Positions 34,501 to 46,600 are shown, numbered from the stretch's first letter. The stretch: DNA of 64,000 nt from Carboxylicivirga linearis (GCF_018271995.1 NZ_JAGUCO010000003.1:492831-556830), one strand, 5' to 3'. The notes: a model not told the origin generated them from the letters alone. Made by a program: numbers and translations.

Positions 34501-36883
34501 TTTAACCTTTAATGGACCTGCGTTAGCAAATACCCACGACAGTAATATTTCAATTCAGGGTGATCTGGTATTTAATGCCGGAACTTTTGATGCAGGTATT
34601 AATAACTCAACCATCACATTTAACGGAACGGCATTACAAACAATTAGCGGAGCTGTTGATTTTACTTCTGCAGGAGGAGGAACGTTCTATAATCTGGAAG
34701 TGAATAATGGCGTTGCAGTAGATATGCAGGTTAATGTTGAGGTTGATAATGATTTGTATCTTACTGATGGTAACTTCCAAACTGCTGCCGACAAGAAAAT
34801 AACTCTGTCAAACACATCAACCAGTGCAGTTGTGGGCGGTGGTGAAAATAGTTTTGTGGCAGCCACCATGGAGAAAAATATTTTGAACTCAAGTTCATTT
34901 ACTTTCCCAATCGGAGATGCGTCTCGTTACGGTGAGATCATTGTTTCTCCAGATGCTACTTCTGGTGGTTTTTGGCAGGCAACTTATTTTAATAACAACC
35001 CGGATAATGAAGGGTTGGATCCAACTGCGGTACAGGCGCCGGTTGCATTTGTAAGTCGAAATGAATATTGGAATGTATTGGCACCGGCTGCGGGTAATGC
35101 ACAATTAACTTTGCGCTGGGATGCCAGTAGTGGAGTAAATCCGGCAGAAACAGATATGAGAGCTGTTCAGTGGGATACAGATAAGTGGTATGAAGTGGCT
35201 TTGGGTGTAAAATCAGGCAATTCAACAGGAGGGACAGCACCTTTGCTGCTTCCAATGAGTTTTAATACCAATGCAGGAGGTAACTACCTTACATTTGGAT
35301 CCATCTCAATACCAACATTTACTTGGCTGGGTCTAAGTAGTGATTGGTTTAGTATTACCAATTGGGCCGGAGGAATAATCCCTAGTGCAGGTGTAGATAT
35401 TACGATTGCTGATGTTGGAGCAGCTCCTGTTATTAATAGTACGGCCGTTGCTCAGGTAAATGATCTGATTATTAATCATACTTCAGGTTTAACCTTGCAG
35501 GCCGGGGCACAAATGACTGTTAATGGAGCTCTGACTACAAATGACAACTTAATTATTCAGAATAGTAATACCAATCCATCTTCGTTTATTACGCATGGAA
35601 CAGTAACTGGTGATGTAACTGTGGATTGGACGTATGATAGCAGAAGATATTGGTATATTGGTCATTCTATCTCTAATCCAAGTATTGCCAATTACGATGC
35701 TATAACAACAACCAATGCGTATTTCTTATATGATTACCCTGCCGGTTCGTGGAATGATATAACAGGATTGGGTGATGGTTTTACTGATCGATTGAAGGGA
35801 TATTCTTTTATTGTAAGGGATGATGTAAATAATACCATTAGTCATACTGGCTCTTTAAATATTGATGCCGCTTATACCCAGACTTTATCAACGGGTTGGC
35901 AATTAATAGCGAATCCTTATCCTGCGTATTATCAATTACCAACTCAGGATTTATCGGGGGCTGATTTTGAGCACACAACAGGTTCAGTTTATGTTCGAAC
36001 CGGAGATGATGCAAATAGCAGATCGTTAGCTACTTTTAATACTTTAACGGGTATTTCAACTCCGGTAACTTTTGATGGTATTATCGCGCCGGGGCAATCG
36101 TTCTGGGTGAAAAAGAATACGGATGGAGATGTTACAATGAGATCATTGAACAGAATACATGATTCGAATCGATCATCTTTGAAATCCTCTAAACAAAAAG
36201 ATGCAGATATTTTACGATTAACTATGCAAAATGAATTTGCAAGTGATGAGGCCGTTATAGCCTTTAAAAATAATGGTTTAGAAAGCAAGAGTCGTATGGA
36301 TTCAGAGCAAAGATTTGAATCATCTAATAAGATATCATACATCTATTCGATAAAGGATGAGGATAATATGGTAATTAATGTGCTTCCTCAGGATGGTGTT
36401 GAGCGATCTGTTAAACTGGGATTAAAAGCTATGGCTGGTGAACATCGATTTACTATAAGTAATACCAGTTTATTAAGTATGCCTTATACTATTACTTTAG
36501 AAGATAAATTGATAGGAACATTAACCGAAATGAATGATGGTGTTGAATATGTATTTGAATCGGTTGAAGGAACTTTTAATGATCGTTTTGTACTTCATTT
36601 TACTGAGGTGGCTACAAATATAGATCGACCTGATTCGGGAGAGTCAAATCAACTGCAGGCTGATGTTTGGGTTAAAAATGGTTCGGAAGTAACTGTGACT
36701 TGCAACTGGGATGAATATGAGAAAACATTATATATTTACTCAGTTGATGGCGTTTTAATGTTGAAGGAACAGATGTTTGGAGATACATGGTCTGAAACCC
36801 TTAATTATAAACCAGGAATTTACATTGTAAAGATTACAGACTCAAATAATGTTTATCAGGAAAAAGTGATGATAGGAGAGTAA
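28586..36883 (+). CDS. Giant secreted beta-repeat protein with T9SS sorting domain (2765 residues)
   Basis: The signal peptide is MKKIYSLLFVLLVMGGTAFS. A G8-like/W-module N-terminus (GDWDDPDIWTLDPAG; VVILSGKTVTV) is followed by more than 2000 residues of parallel beta-helix-type repeats (patterns such as INGSLDL, LTVTGSVTN, GGDLINNG, ADQTISGSGT). Recurrent FPIG...YTP modules occur at about 806, 1681 and 2110. The shared cassette spans about 2245-2672 (FTWLGLSSDWFSITNW, SRRYWYIGHSIS, GWQLIANPYPAYYQLP, RFVLHF) and a T9SS tail ends at 2765. The middle and C-terminal half is collinear with the 3294-residue protein (for example GHRLGDVFGTG, GVFDIG, NMIQT). It is likely a surface fibre or adhesin exported through T9SS. 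No enzyme motif is visible. The hairpin at 36906 terminates it. Confidence 0.87.
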   Translation: MKKIYSLLFVLLVMGGTAFSQDTWYTLASGDWDDPDIWTLDPAGAVPVGSQVPIAGDNVVILSGKTVTVPDGVSPYDSPLKNVTLNCGSVTINGSLDLRQSTGHNFTSLKGNGRLLMADDNYPTIGVGGDADFTSQDEDDGTVVFYGNSFNITTAYSFSNLEIDMNAGQVVTIEDDLTLDGNLIVTAGTIQINNAGTTPLTTTVNGNVYVESAGAITVGTGAAFHWLNVYGDFTNEGSVDFSNSAQYAEATNGAVKLKFSGTTDTEFQCNGTADLYRLFVDKGVNKTFKVAVTADNTANFSLYGPVDYLAYNGIDGTDGASGAERLPVVIENGTLELGSNIVIDRLGENIDGNAPNEFTIPSTGRLYVNGADITTFDASAYVNAWEVPSDWQGLTIFGELKMAAGTFTIPEDANGIRYYDNTSTSATIKIEGGTINTTQLWQYNSDGRLNYSQSGGTFHIHALPTNNWGSPSFDIANEEQIFEMTGGIIEFSAVNKHNFTALRIQSGDGNYNVTGGTIQFNTPTASPESNQAEIYSTVPLYNIDIQASATGQEVQVVDQYGNSGGSSELTVLNDLTIATDATFNDNGFDVSIGGELNIAGTYTQAGNLVFDGAQDGAINNQTGGVLTFGSGLTINKDRHSTAGSYYTVSLTGNHNINIDGSLRLTRGALDVIDYWPTVSDSVKISDGDLTSSGNGGLELTGSSPILQGKFGKEFNFGNIRLNNTNNGAALATDVNVEDFTFVSSGTGKVSLGVHNLTVTGSVTNSSSDRYFYTSDNASDGGVTLPVVLDQSYGSGTLVKTFPIGTSAGYTPGYIYAQNSPATSGTVTMVPVFSNHPTVADPNYALDYFWRVSYTGLETIGDDMRYSFDNYETINVPTYGTWPFEVDPVASVFNDNVWQDSGQGSKSGNNLDFVFGSYLSKDYSYVVPSSAWGWSMPDPRTLYSRNATSGGSYDDRNTWSLTGHDGNKVNNNQRPTAIDYVIIASGHTVTIDANGAEASQLQVDGTLYVEDGTSGHDITALSGSGTIVYEENNNWSSYVIINADHSEFLDTETATIEYTGTGDPRIMPSDSDIAYYPNLKISGSGEVRCQQTEDVLVNEDLLVESGTMNFLSYNGQTVTVGGDVNISGGTLSFYTTNNSNRYFDIEGDIIMSGGTFSDANNQESKIYLRGNIAQTGGTLSFSSANIVFEGTESVTYSSTGTPASFYRVRIDKPEDQTVAFNSDFDLTAWTNGTTKSLILESGICHLNHSDIKLNLTTGGADFQIPASATLQVTNGATVNTCANYGLRLSGALVVDGGIANIDGTKVNDVGVESSDGTSFIEFTASGSSSINVTGGGELHVGDQIRRTTNTEEGILTFAQNGGTVNIGTVGSDIKATRGMFEILGTGSSFSQADGDVINIVRSNTSSSIPSLYFSPETVSYGTGSGFAFDGTNEAAATFVMYADQALNNIEISGDDSDVIQLLTLAHTVDGTLTIGADAVFDANGLDLTLGGDLINNGAFSANNNTTYFVSDADQTISGSGTTTFADVIKQTGTGALILDRAITVSDDLVLSSGTLNTAAYDLTVEGDLTNNITTSSTGNGIIMAGSDVQQLGGSGTFSVLTINNSNGVVLPTQSGAITFADKLRMVDGVFDIGRNLLVFGESAAIEEVNPFSSSNMIQTNLSFTDNGIKKTFPVISASTLFTYPIGSLGKYTPIEFDITANGNNTGSIRVKAADEPHISILPADQGSVLQYNWTLDADGISGFTADASMYSNDGDAPGDTAQYITARILLGSTDWNKFTTDDFHGRDGANDISLFTFSDTDDSGIDGDYTAGVSTAIPDQVPAFITVTDGNYSDQSTWATYDPDTQATGTPGVNVPAGGPRGSIIYVDNTLSFPDNFEAAYRTYINASGIVNIGTSIGHRLGDVFGTGTLKLENGDLPAGSYDTFFSASGGVLEYSGSSDYDVLSEIPNVNSVLFSGTGARRLPNIDVQLYGDLTFNGPALANTHDSNISIQGDLVFNAGTFDAGINNSTITFNGTALQTISGAVDFTSAGGGTFYNLEVNNGVAVDMQVNVEVDNDLYLTDGNFQTAADKKITLSNTSTSAVVGGGENSFVAATMEKNILNSSSFTFPIGDASRYGEIIVSPDATSGGFWQATYFNNNPDNEGLDPTAVQAPVAFVSRNEYWNVLAPAAGNAQLTLRWDASSGVNPAETDMRAVQWDTDKWYEVALGVKSGNSTGGTAPLLLPMSFNTNAGGNYLTFGSISIPTFTWLGLSSDWFSITNWAGGIIPSAGVDITIADVGAAPVINSTAVAQVNDLIINHTSGLTLQAGAQMTVNGALTTNDNLIIQNSNTNPSSFITHGTVTGDVTVDWTYDSRRYWYIGHSISNPSIANYDAITTTNAYFLYDYPAGSWNDITGLGDGFTDRLKGYSFIVRDDVNNTISHTGSLNIDAAYTQTLSTGWQLIANPYPAYYQLPTQDLSGADFEHTTGSVYVRTGDDANSRSLATFNTLTGISTPVTFDGIIAPGQSFWVKKNTDGDVTMRSLNRIHDSNRSSLKSSKQKDADILRLTMQNEFASDEAVIAFKNNGLESKSRMDSEQRFESSNKISYIYSIKDEDNMVINVLPQDGVERSVKLGLKAMAGEHRFTISNTSLLSMPYTITLEDKLIGTLTEMNDGVEYVFESVEGTFNDRFVLHFTEVATNIDRPDSGESNQLQADVWVKNGSEVTVTCNWDEYEKTLYIYSVDGVLMLKEQMFGDTWSETLNYKPGIYIVKITDSNNVYQEKVMIGE

Positions 36884-36905
36884 ATGGTTTTAAGCTATTT
36901 ATAAA

Positions 36906-36940
36906 GAAAAGGGCGGTCTTAAAGATCGCCCTTTTCTTTT
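36906..36940. terminator. Bidirectional terminator between convergent genes
   Basis: GAAAAGGGCGGTC (36906-36918) pairs with GATCGCCCTTTTC (36924-36936), a 13-bp stem with one wobble and a TTAAA loop, with T-rich sequence on one side and A-rich on the other. It serves the 2765-residue protein gene (+) and the response regulator (-); the last codons of the regulator are encoded in one arm. Confidence 0.85.
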
Positions 36941-37299
36941 GTTTCCTCTTCTATTACTTTTATAACCTCTTTAAAGTCTTCTAGTACAATAGGTTTTTTG
37001 AGGTATGCTTTGGCCCCGAAAAAATTACAAGTGGAGATAGTTTCTTCATCTGTGTCACCCGAAACAATAACAACCGGAATTCCCATCCACTCTTCTTCTA
37101 AATCTTCTAAGATTGAAAATCCATCTTTTTGAGGCATGTGCAGGTCTAATAAAATCAGATCCGGATGATCTTTGACTATAATGTCCCATCCTTCTACACC
37201 GTCTGCAGCTTCAAGAATTTCAACGTCTTGTTTTTTAAGAAGTGCCTTTAGCGTTGTTCTTGTGTCAGAAGCATCATCAACAATTAGAATTTTTTTCAT
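36919..37299 (-). CDS. Single-domain response regulator (CheY-like receiver)
   Basis: 126 residues comprising one receiver domain only. The acidic pair in KILIVDDASDTR, the phospho-acceptor Asp54 in DLILLDLHMPQKDG, a switch Ser in VVIVSGDT and the conserved Lys in AYLKKPI are all present. There is no output domain, so it probably works by phosphorelay or protein contact. No histidine kinase is in the window. It is antisense to and between two giant secreted protein genes: convergent with the 2765-residue one and divergent from the 5234-residue one across 344 nt. A regulatory link to these surface proteins is possible but inferred from position only. Confidence 0.92.
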   Translation of the reverse strand: MKKILIVDDASDTRTTLKALLKKQDVEILEAADGVEGWDIIVKDHPDLILLDLHMPQKDGFSILEDLEEEWMGIPVVIVSGDTDEETISTCNFFGAKAYLKKPIVLEDFKEVIKVIEEETKEKGDL

Positions 37300-37643
37300 A
37301 TTGGGTGAGTTTGTTTTATAAACTAATTACTGTTTCTATTATTTAAAAGTTACTGATTGGATATGGATTGGTCAATCGAATTACATTAACGGTTTAAATT
37401 AAATGATAAAACGTATGAAAACAAATGTTAGCTAATAACCACTAAACGATATTTCAGGGAAATAAATTGATTGTTTTTTATCAATTAATCAAGTTGCTTG
37501 ATCAAAAAATACATATAATAAGTAAAAGTAGTGGGCTTTTAGTACTGTTTAGTTATAACAAATTGATGAATATTGCGTACTGAAAAAATACTAATCATAT
37601 TACGGGATGTTGAAACCTTTATGTCTCGTAAAAGTGCACACAC
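37300..37643. other. Divergent intergenic region, no gene seen
   Basis: This 344-nt spacer separates the response regulator (minus) from the 5234-residue protein gene (plus). It is very AT-rich. TTACGGGA and TCTCGTAA (about 37600-37632) form a weak inverted pair close to the plus-strand start, and ATTGAT/ATCAAT and TTGATC-type short palindromes lie around 37468-37505. No convincing TTG/TAnnTTTG promoter could be placed. Confidence 0.4.
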
Positions 37644-40600
37644 ATGAAAAAAAATCATCTGCAATTTCAGACCTCTTATAGTCTGAAATCTGTCTTTATT
37701 GTATTAGCTGCATTTTTTGTAATAAATGCATCAGCCCAAACCGATGGCGATTTTAGAACATCTGCCACAGGAGTTTTTAACTGGTCAGATGCCGCCAACT
37801 GGGAAGTGTATAATACAGGAGCCTGGGGGATAGCCTCAGAATACCCGGGAGAATCTTTAGGTACAGGTGACGTTCAAATTAACGATGGTGCACAGGTGGC
37901 GTTAGATGTTAGTCCTGCTAACCCTATTGGTAGTTTGACTTTTGCTGATGGAACCTTAATATCAACAACTCTTAGTTTTTCTAGCGGTGCTGCTCTTGAA
38001 ATATCGGGGAGTGTTGTTTTTCAAAGTCCGGCAGCTGATGCAGGAGATCAGTTTTTAAATATCGGGGATGGTTCTATAATATGTTCAGAAATTATAATGG
38101 CGGACCCGGGTGATAATTTATTTGATACCGAGATTACATTAAGTACCGGTACCCTCACTGTTTCTGGCAATATAACCATGACCAATGGAAATAGAAATGC
38201 GATACGATATACTGACGCAGGCTTTTTGAATGTTGGCGGAGATGTTGCTGGCGGAACTTTTACCAGAGGCACATCAACTGTCAATTATAACGGAGTAGGT
38301 GATCAAATTGTACGAAATTTTATGTATCATAATCTTACAGTATCAAATGGCGGTACAAAAACATTAAACGGTAATACCAATATATACGGTCTACTTACTT
38401 TAGGTGCTATTCTGGATATTGAAAACAGACAATTGTATTTTAGTAATACTGCCTCAGTAGCACCTGAAACCTCTTATAGTTCGTCTGCAATGATTAATAT
38501 TTCGAATAATGGATATATCAGACGAGATGGAAATGAAAGCTCAGACTATGAAATGACTTATCCTATTGGGATTGGTAGCGACTATACTCCAATGATACTG
38601 ACCTCGGTGAGTGGTTCTGATGTTAGTGGAAGGCTATATGTTAGAGTTTATAATACAAGACACTCTTTAACCGTTGGTTCGGATAATGTGTTAACCCGAT
38701 ATTGGGCAATTACAACTTCAGGATTAACTCTTACTTCATTAGATGGTTCTTTTAATTATGCCGATAACGATGTGCTTGCTCCCATAACGGAAAGCAACTT
38801 AACTACAGTTGGACATTTTGATGGAGCTACTTGGTTACAGAATGAATCAACCACAGGTTACGATCATGCTACCAACCAGATATCATTTAGTAATATAGCT
38901 CAACTGGAAGGAGAATGGACGCTTGGTGAGGCAAGTGGTTGTTTTGATGGATTACCCACAGGTACATTTACAATTACAGATGGTAGCTGGAATAATACAG
39001 CAACATGGAATACAGGTATTGTTCCTGGCCAGGGAGGAAATGAGGATGTTACCGTATTTCATAATGTAGGAGATTTAAATATTGGATTTACAGTAAATAG
39101 CCTCACTGTTGAAGAAACTGGTCAATTAGACTTCGATGATGATGATGTTACAATTAATAACGATTTTGTTATTAAAGGAAGTGTAAACGATGATAACTCA
39201 GGAGGGACGGTTAATGTCTTAGGAAATTTGCTAATTGAATCAACCGGAAGTTTTAATTTTCAACGTTGTAATTTAAATGTAACAGGATTAACCACTGTTG
39301 ATGGAACGGTTACTGATACAGATGGGAATGGAACTTGCACATTTAATGGAGTTTTTACTGTTAGTGCAGGCGGTACTTACACATCTAATCAGAATGATTT
39401 TGACTTTGTTGGAGGTATTCATAATGAAGGATCCTTTACCAATTCTTCTTCATTTACTGTCAATCAGGATTTATTGATCACCGGATCATCCGAAGTTCAG
39501 TTTACAAATGATATTTATATTGCCGATAATGTTACCCTAACCAATGAAAATACCGGAGGACTAAGTGTTATTGATCAGTTAGACGGTTTGGGAGCTAATT
39601 CAATTTTAGTTAATAAAGCCTTGATAAATCATGGTGATACATATAGAATACCTATGGTCACCGGACAGATAGACTGTGGCTCTTTCCCAAATACTTTCAA
39701 CTATTCAAGGGATGGAAGACAATATATAAATCCAACAACTTATTATAATTTAATTGTATCTAATAATAATGATAAAGAGTTGCAGGGAGAAACAACTGTG
39801 TTAAATGATTTAACAACATCTGGTACTGCTGATTTTGAATGTCAGAATCACAATCTTAATATTGGTGGTGCTATTCTTCATACCTCTTCAGGTTTATTTG
39901 ATACAGGTACTAATACAGTAACCTATAATGGTACTTCAGATCAGATAATTAACAGTAGTATAGCATATGACGGTAATCTGGCTGTTGACGGATCGGGAAT
40001 AAAGAGTTTAAATGGAACTACATCAATATCAAGTGATATAAATATTCTGGGAGCCACACTGAATGTTAATGGACAGACCTTAACACCGGGTGGTAATGTC
40101 ACTGTGAGTAATGGTGCAACTCTTGATATTAATGACAATTCAACTCTGGAATTGGGTGATGCTGCTGTTCTTACCAATAATGGTATATTAAAAGTGGTTG
40201 GTACATCCGGTAATCGGGCAACAATAACTACATCGGGTAGCGGAGGTTACATTATTAATCAAAATGATGCTGCTGCAGAGTTTCACGCTCTTTATGGTGT
40301 TGTTGATGCTTCCGGTGGAATCACCATTGCTGATGGTACGGTTGATGTAACCAATAATTTTAGTTATACAACCTTTAGCAATGGTACAGGATCCGAATAT
40401 CTGAATGTTACAGGTCTTGATCCTGTTGGAGGGTTAACATCAGTTCAAAGTGCAGTTTTTGAAAGTGGACCTACGTACAACGTAACACGTACTTCAGGTA
40501 CAGAAACTATTACTTTTAATCAGGCAACGGGAGATTTAGCCGGAGAGAATTTTGATAATGACAATGGTAATCCTGGAACATTGATTGAATGGACTGATCC

Positions 40601-43600
40601 AACATCTGTTTTTTATTCAACCGGAGATGTTTCTGCCGGTATAACTACCAGCTGGGCGCGAAATCAGGATGGTAGTGGAGGAAATCCTTCAAGTGTGACA
40701 GATGGTTCAGTTACTTTAATTGTTCAGGATGGTCACACTGTTACCTTGGATAGTAATGGTGATATTGATGTTAAAAAATTAATTGTGGGTGAAGGTGGCT
40801 CTGCGGCATATTTTAATATTGGGGCCGATGCTACTGTGCAAACATTAACTATACAAGAGTTACTGGAAGTAAAAGCACAAGGTGAGCTTAATGTTGGCTC
40901 TAATGCTTCACATATATTAAACCTATATGGTAATTTAATTAATAATGGTACGGTTGACCTTCAGCAATCCTATACTTCGGTAGTAAATACGCACTTATAT
41001 GGAAATATGGAGATTACAGGCTCTGCCATTCCCGTATTTAACGATGTAGTGATAGAAGCCGGTTGTAATGCTTTAACCAGAGTTTCAATTGATGTTAACA
41101 GGCACGTTTATCTACAATCAGGTGCCGTTTTTGACGATGGAGGACAGGATCATACCGTAGAGTTTAACTGGATAAATAACGGTGGAACCTACAATGCTAC
41201 AGGATCGTTAAACTTTGATGGAGGTACTTCAGTAGTAGCTTCAACGGGTAATTCTACAACTTTTAATATTGTACAATTTACAGGTGGAGGATTAACATCT
41301 GTATTGGAAAGTATCAACGTAAATGGTGATTTTTCAGTTAGCAACAATACACGTCTATCTGTAGGTGACATTATAGTTACCGTTAATGGTGATTTTGATA
41401 TAGAGAGTGGATCTGAATATATTCAGAATGCTAATTCAACTAACTTTGAAGGTGCTTCTGCCCAAACCATTAATTTTTCAGGATCAACGGCTTTTGATGA
41501 TGTCACCTTCTCAAATGGTGGAGCCAATGCTAAAACAATTAATGGCAGTTTAAATGCCCTTGGAGATGTAACCATTAATAACGGGGCAACGGTTGACGGA
41601 GCAGGTACTCATACTATTTCAGGTGATCTTAGACTGGATGGTACCTGTAATTTTAGTGGATCCATCACAATGAATGGTACAAATGTGTACATTGAATCAT
41701 CTAATGTAACACCTGCCACAAGTACTTTAGGTACAGCTGAATTGATAATTGATGGTCGTATCTTTCTACGTCATACAAGCGGCGGTGTTTTTAATCTAAA
41801 TGTTCAAAACAATGTTACAGTACAAAACAATTATTTGGTACTAAATGATAATACATCCTTGACCGGACAAATAGGTAATACATTAACACTAAGTCCTTCC
41901 ACATCGTTGTATGTAAGAGGATCTGATAATTTCCCCGGAGGCTTTGGAACCTTTGATTTTGATCCAACTGCTTGGGTAAGATACGATGCCAGTATTGATC
42001 AAACTGTAAGAGGTGGTTTCTCTTATGGAAACCTACAGCTTAGATATAATAATAGTAAAACTGTAGACGGTTCAGTTACAATAACTGGAATTTTAAATTT
42101 ATCGAATGAAGTCACCTTTAATTTAGGGGCTTTTGATCATACTTTCTCAGGTACTGATATTCAGAATGGGAATAGTACTATGACCGGAACAGGTTCTTTT
42201 ACCATTGGTGGTTATGATGGCGACCAGTATATCAGATCAACTGGTACTGGATATTATGCTTTAGGAGATCTGATTTTAGATCAATCCGGTGCAACACAAA
42301 CCCGCACGCAAACATTTTATTCAGGGGTTGATGTAAGGTTATCAGGTGATCTTACTATTACAAATACTGGTGGGAATCAGTCCATCGGACACGTTGTTAA
42401 TTTGAATGATAACAATATTACAGGGCCTGCAGGTACTCTTTCATTGGGAGCATACTGTGAATTGCGAACAACAAATACAGACTTTGGAACGAATGTGATA
42501 AGTAGTTTTGCAACATCAAGTGCCAATGTTAATAGTAGTATCTATTACAGCTTAAATGGGGCTCAACAAATAGCCAGTGGTATAACATATGGTAACCTTG
42601 ATTTAGGCGGAGGAGATAAAACAGCTGATGGTGATTTAACAGTATTGGGTGATTTTAGCCAACGTTCCGGAACACCTGTTTTTTATGATGCAGGTGGAAC
42701 ACATACTATCTCCGGTGACTGGAATATGGCAAGTGTCAACTATTATACTTCAACATCCGCAACCGGAACCATTGTGTTTGATGGGGTTGATCAGGATATT
42801 GATGGATATAATTTTAATAATATCACAGTATCTAATACAGGTTCAGCAAATGTTATAAGATCGATGTATGTGTTTGGTAATTTAACTGTTGATGACGGAA
42901 GTGTTGTTGATATGGCTGATATGAACCTGAACATAGGAGGTAATATTCAGGCAATAGGAGCTGGAGTTTTCAGCCAGACTGATGGAACCACTACATTTGA
43001 TGGTACTGGAGCACAACAAATTGTTTTGAATGCAACCAGTCAAATTGGACATCTTACCATTGATAAAGTGTTGGCAAGTGCTGAAGTGGTAAGTGTTCTG
43101 GATGAATTGCACATTAGCGGAAATACAAATATTAATGCCAATGCTGGTATTCTCGATATCAGTGGGCAAAATGTATATTTTGGCGATAATTTATATGTAA
43201 GACAAAATGTTGATGGTTCTGATAACCCGGTTACAAATTTTGTAGCGGCCAACTCAACAGCTTATTTTAACGGTTCAGCTGCACAGAGTATTCGAAATTT
43301 CAATGAGAATGATCTGACTTTCTACAATATTATATTCTCGGGTGCCGATAAAACATTTGAGTATAGTAATCCGGATGTTGATCATCCAGCATCAACAAAC
43401 GCAATTATTGAAAATAACTTTACTATAAGTGGTGCTACGGTAAATGGGTACACCTTTGATTTTTATGTTCAGGGTAACTGGACCAATACTGGTACTTTTC
43501 AGCACGGTAATAACCGTACGGTTTATTTTAACGGATCTGCTGATCAAACTATTAGTGCCTCATCGTTTGGAAGTGTAAAATTTGAAGGTAGCCAGAATAA

Positions 43601-46600
43601 AATTCTGGATGGTAATATTACAGTATCCTACGATTTAACTATAGATGGAACTGCTAATCTGGATGCCAATGGAAATAATATTACAGTTGGTCATGATTGG
43701 GATAATCAATACAGTGGTACCTATACTCCTAATGGAGGTAAGGTAATTTTTAATTCGAGTTACAATTCTAATATATATACAGGTACAACTACAGGTTCCA
43801 TAGCAGGTAAAGATTTTTATGCTGTTGATTTTAATAAATCCGGTAGAATGGATCTTCAGGGTGATTTGGTTGTAGCTACTAATCTCAATATAAATTCCGA
43901 CCAGATTGATACCAATACATTTGATGTTTATGTAGGGGGCAATTTTGTGAATAAGGGCACTTATAATGCAAATAATTCGGCTTCAACTTTAACATTGAAC
44001 GGAAGTGGAGGTACTTACATCTTTGATCCAAATGGAACCACCTTTAGAGAGTTGGTTATTAATGCTCCGGGTTCAACCTATGAACAAGGAAGTGATTTTG
44101 GAATTCAATCCGTTGATATGAGTCTGACTGCCGGTACTCTAAATGTGAATGAGAATCAAATTCAGGTCAATAATTATGGGCGTGCTATTAATATTAATGG
44201 AGGTACGCTAAATGTTAATGCTGGTTCAACCATTCAGTTTACTGATGATCAGTATTTGAATATGACTTCAGGTGCTCTTTTGCTTATTGGAGAGACTGGC
44301 AAGCCGGTTACATTGGAGAATACTCATACAACTGCAAATCGTTTGGGTAATATCGTTATAACAGGTGGAACATTGCATGCAAACTATTATAGGATCCAAA
44401 AAGGAACTTTATCTATTTTAGGAACAGCAACAATAGATGTCACTAACAATCTAAGTAATGGTACTTTTACCAACGGTTATTCTTCAGATCCTTATATTTA
44501 CCTTGCAACTGATTTTTCTGACTTTGCCATTAATGATGTTATTTTTAATGCAGGAGCTCAATATAATGTTTCCAGGCCAACTGGAACTAAAGGTGTTTTA
44601 ACTATTCAGGATGCTTCAGGCGGATTGGCCGGTGAAATTTATGAAAACGATCCGGATAGTAATGTAGACTGGACCTTTCCTTCAGGTTTCTTCTGGGATG
44701 GTGGCGGTGATGGAACATCATGGAATGATGCCATTAACTGGGATGGAAATACCGTGCCGGGAATTAATAATATTGTTTATTTAAATCACGATCAGTTGGC
44801 AGCTGCCTATGATGTTGTCATTCAGAGTGGCGATGCAACATGTCGCAGATTGAACATAGAAACACAGGGAGGTAATCCGATATCTGTAACAGTTGGTAGT
44901 AGTAGAATTTTAACAGTTCAGCAGCATGTGAGTATTGCCACCAATACGACTTTATCTCAGCAGGATAATACTGCTTTAATAAATGTTGGACAGAACTGGA
45001 CGAACTTGGGGACCTTTAATCATGGTAGTTCTACTGTAACATTTAATGCTACAGGAGGTAACTATATTATAGCTACCGGTGGAACTGGAGCAGGTAAGGA
45101 TTTTTACAATGTTACCATCAATTCACCATCAACAGAGTATACTGTAGATGCGCCAATGTCGGTATTAAATGATTTAACGTTGACTGACGGGACCTTTGAT
45201 CTGGTATCCCCAAACAATGATTTAAATGTTGGCGGTAATTGGTATCTGGATCAAGCTAATGGAGCAGTATTCGTTCCTTCTACTGCTGATGTAACTTTCG
45301 ATGGAAACAATCAAAGTATAACCAATGGAACTTTTTATAATGTTATTATTGGAGGAAGTGGAACAAAAACATTTAACTCAAACATAGCCATCGATAATGA
45401 TATTTTATTGAATGCGGGTGCTACTTTGGATGCCATAGAGAATAATGTTTATGTTAGAGGTGATTGGACTAACGATGGAGGTACCTTTACTCAAACAGGT
45501 TTTGGTAATGTTATTTTTGACCGAACCGGAGGTGGACAACAAATCGAAAATGGATCGGGAAGTACAACATTTAATAATTTAATTTTCTCTAATAGCTCAT
45601 CAAAATCATTTAATAAGGATGTAGATATAAATGGAGATGTTCTGATTAATAACGGAAGTGGTATAGTATATTTCAGAACCTATACGTTAAATGGACTTGG
45701 AACCTCAAATACTTTTACAAACAATGCAACATTCCAGCTGGAAGGTACTTCAAATTTCCCAACAGGCTTTGAAACATTGGATATTGCATCTGCAGGTGAG
45801 GTGCGTTATTATTCTGACGGGCCTCAGGATATTTATTCTACAGAGTATTATAACCTGCGAATGAGAAGTCTTTCTGACGGTATTTCATCTGTAAAAACGG
45901 CTTTAGGTGATTTAATCATCAATGGATGGTTGGCTATAGATGGTAACCTGAGAGAAGCTGTTTTGGATATGTCTGTTAATGATGCGAATATAACGCTTAC
46001 CGGCAATTTGAGTGTGACGGCCAATAGTGGTATAACATGGGGTATAGGTGATGCTACTCTCACTCATGTGGGAGGCGATTGGGCTATTGATGCAGATATT
46101 TCGTCTTTTAATAATTTGATACTTGCAGGTACAGGCGATAAGAATCTAAGAGGTAGTTTAACTATTACAGGTGATTTAATTGTTAGAAGTAATGTTGATC
46201 TGGAATTATATAATAGTAACGATCGTACTCAATTCCAGTTGTTAACAGGTACTACTACAGGATCATTTACAATGGAAACGGGTGCCAGAACTCTTGATTC
46301 ACGACCTTCTTTAGCAGATGATCCTGTCAATGGCGGACCTGCAATACCCGAAGGCTTCGGAACTTACGATTTTAATGAAAACAGTACTTACTTTTTGTAC
46401 AGCCCCAACGGTGTAAGTCAAACTTTATATACCGATAATGGGATTGATTACGGTAATCTGTATTTCAGAGGAACGAAAGATGTAACCTCAGATGGAGTTG
46501 CTGATCTTGATGTAGACGGCGATTGGGATATTGAATCATCAACTTATTACGATGGAGGAAGAGATAGCTATATAGCCGGTTCAGATATTTATTTAACGGA

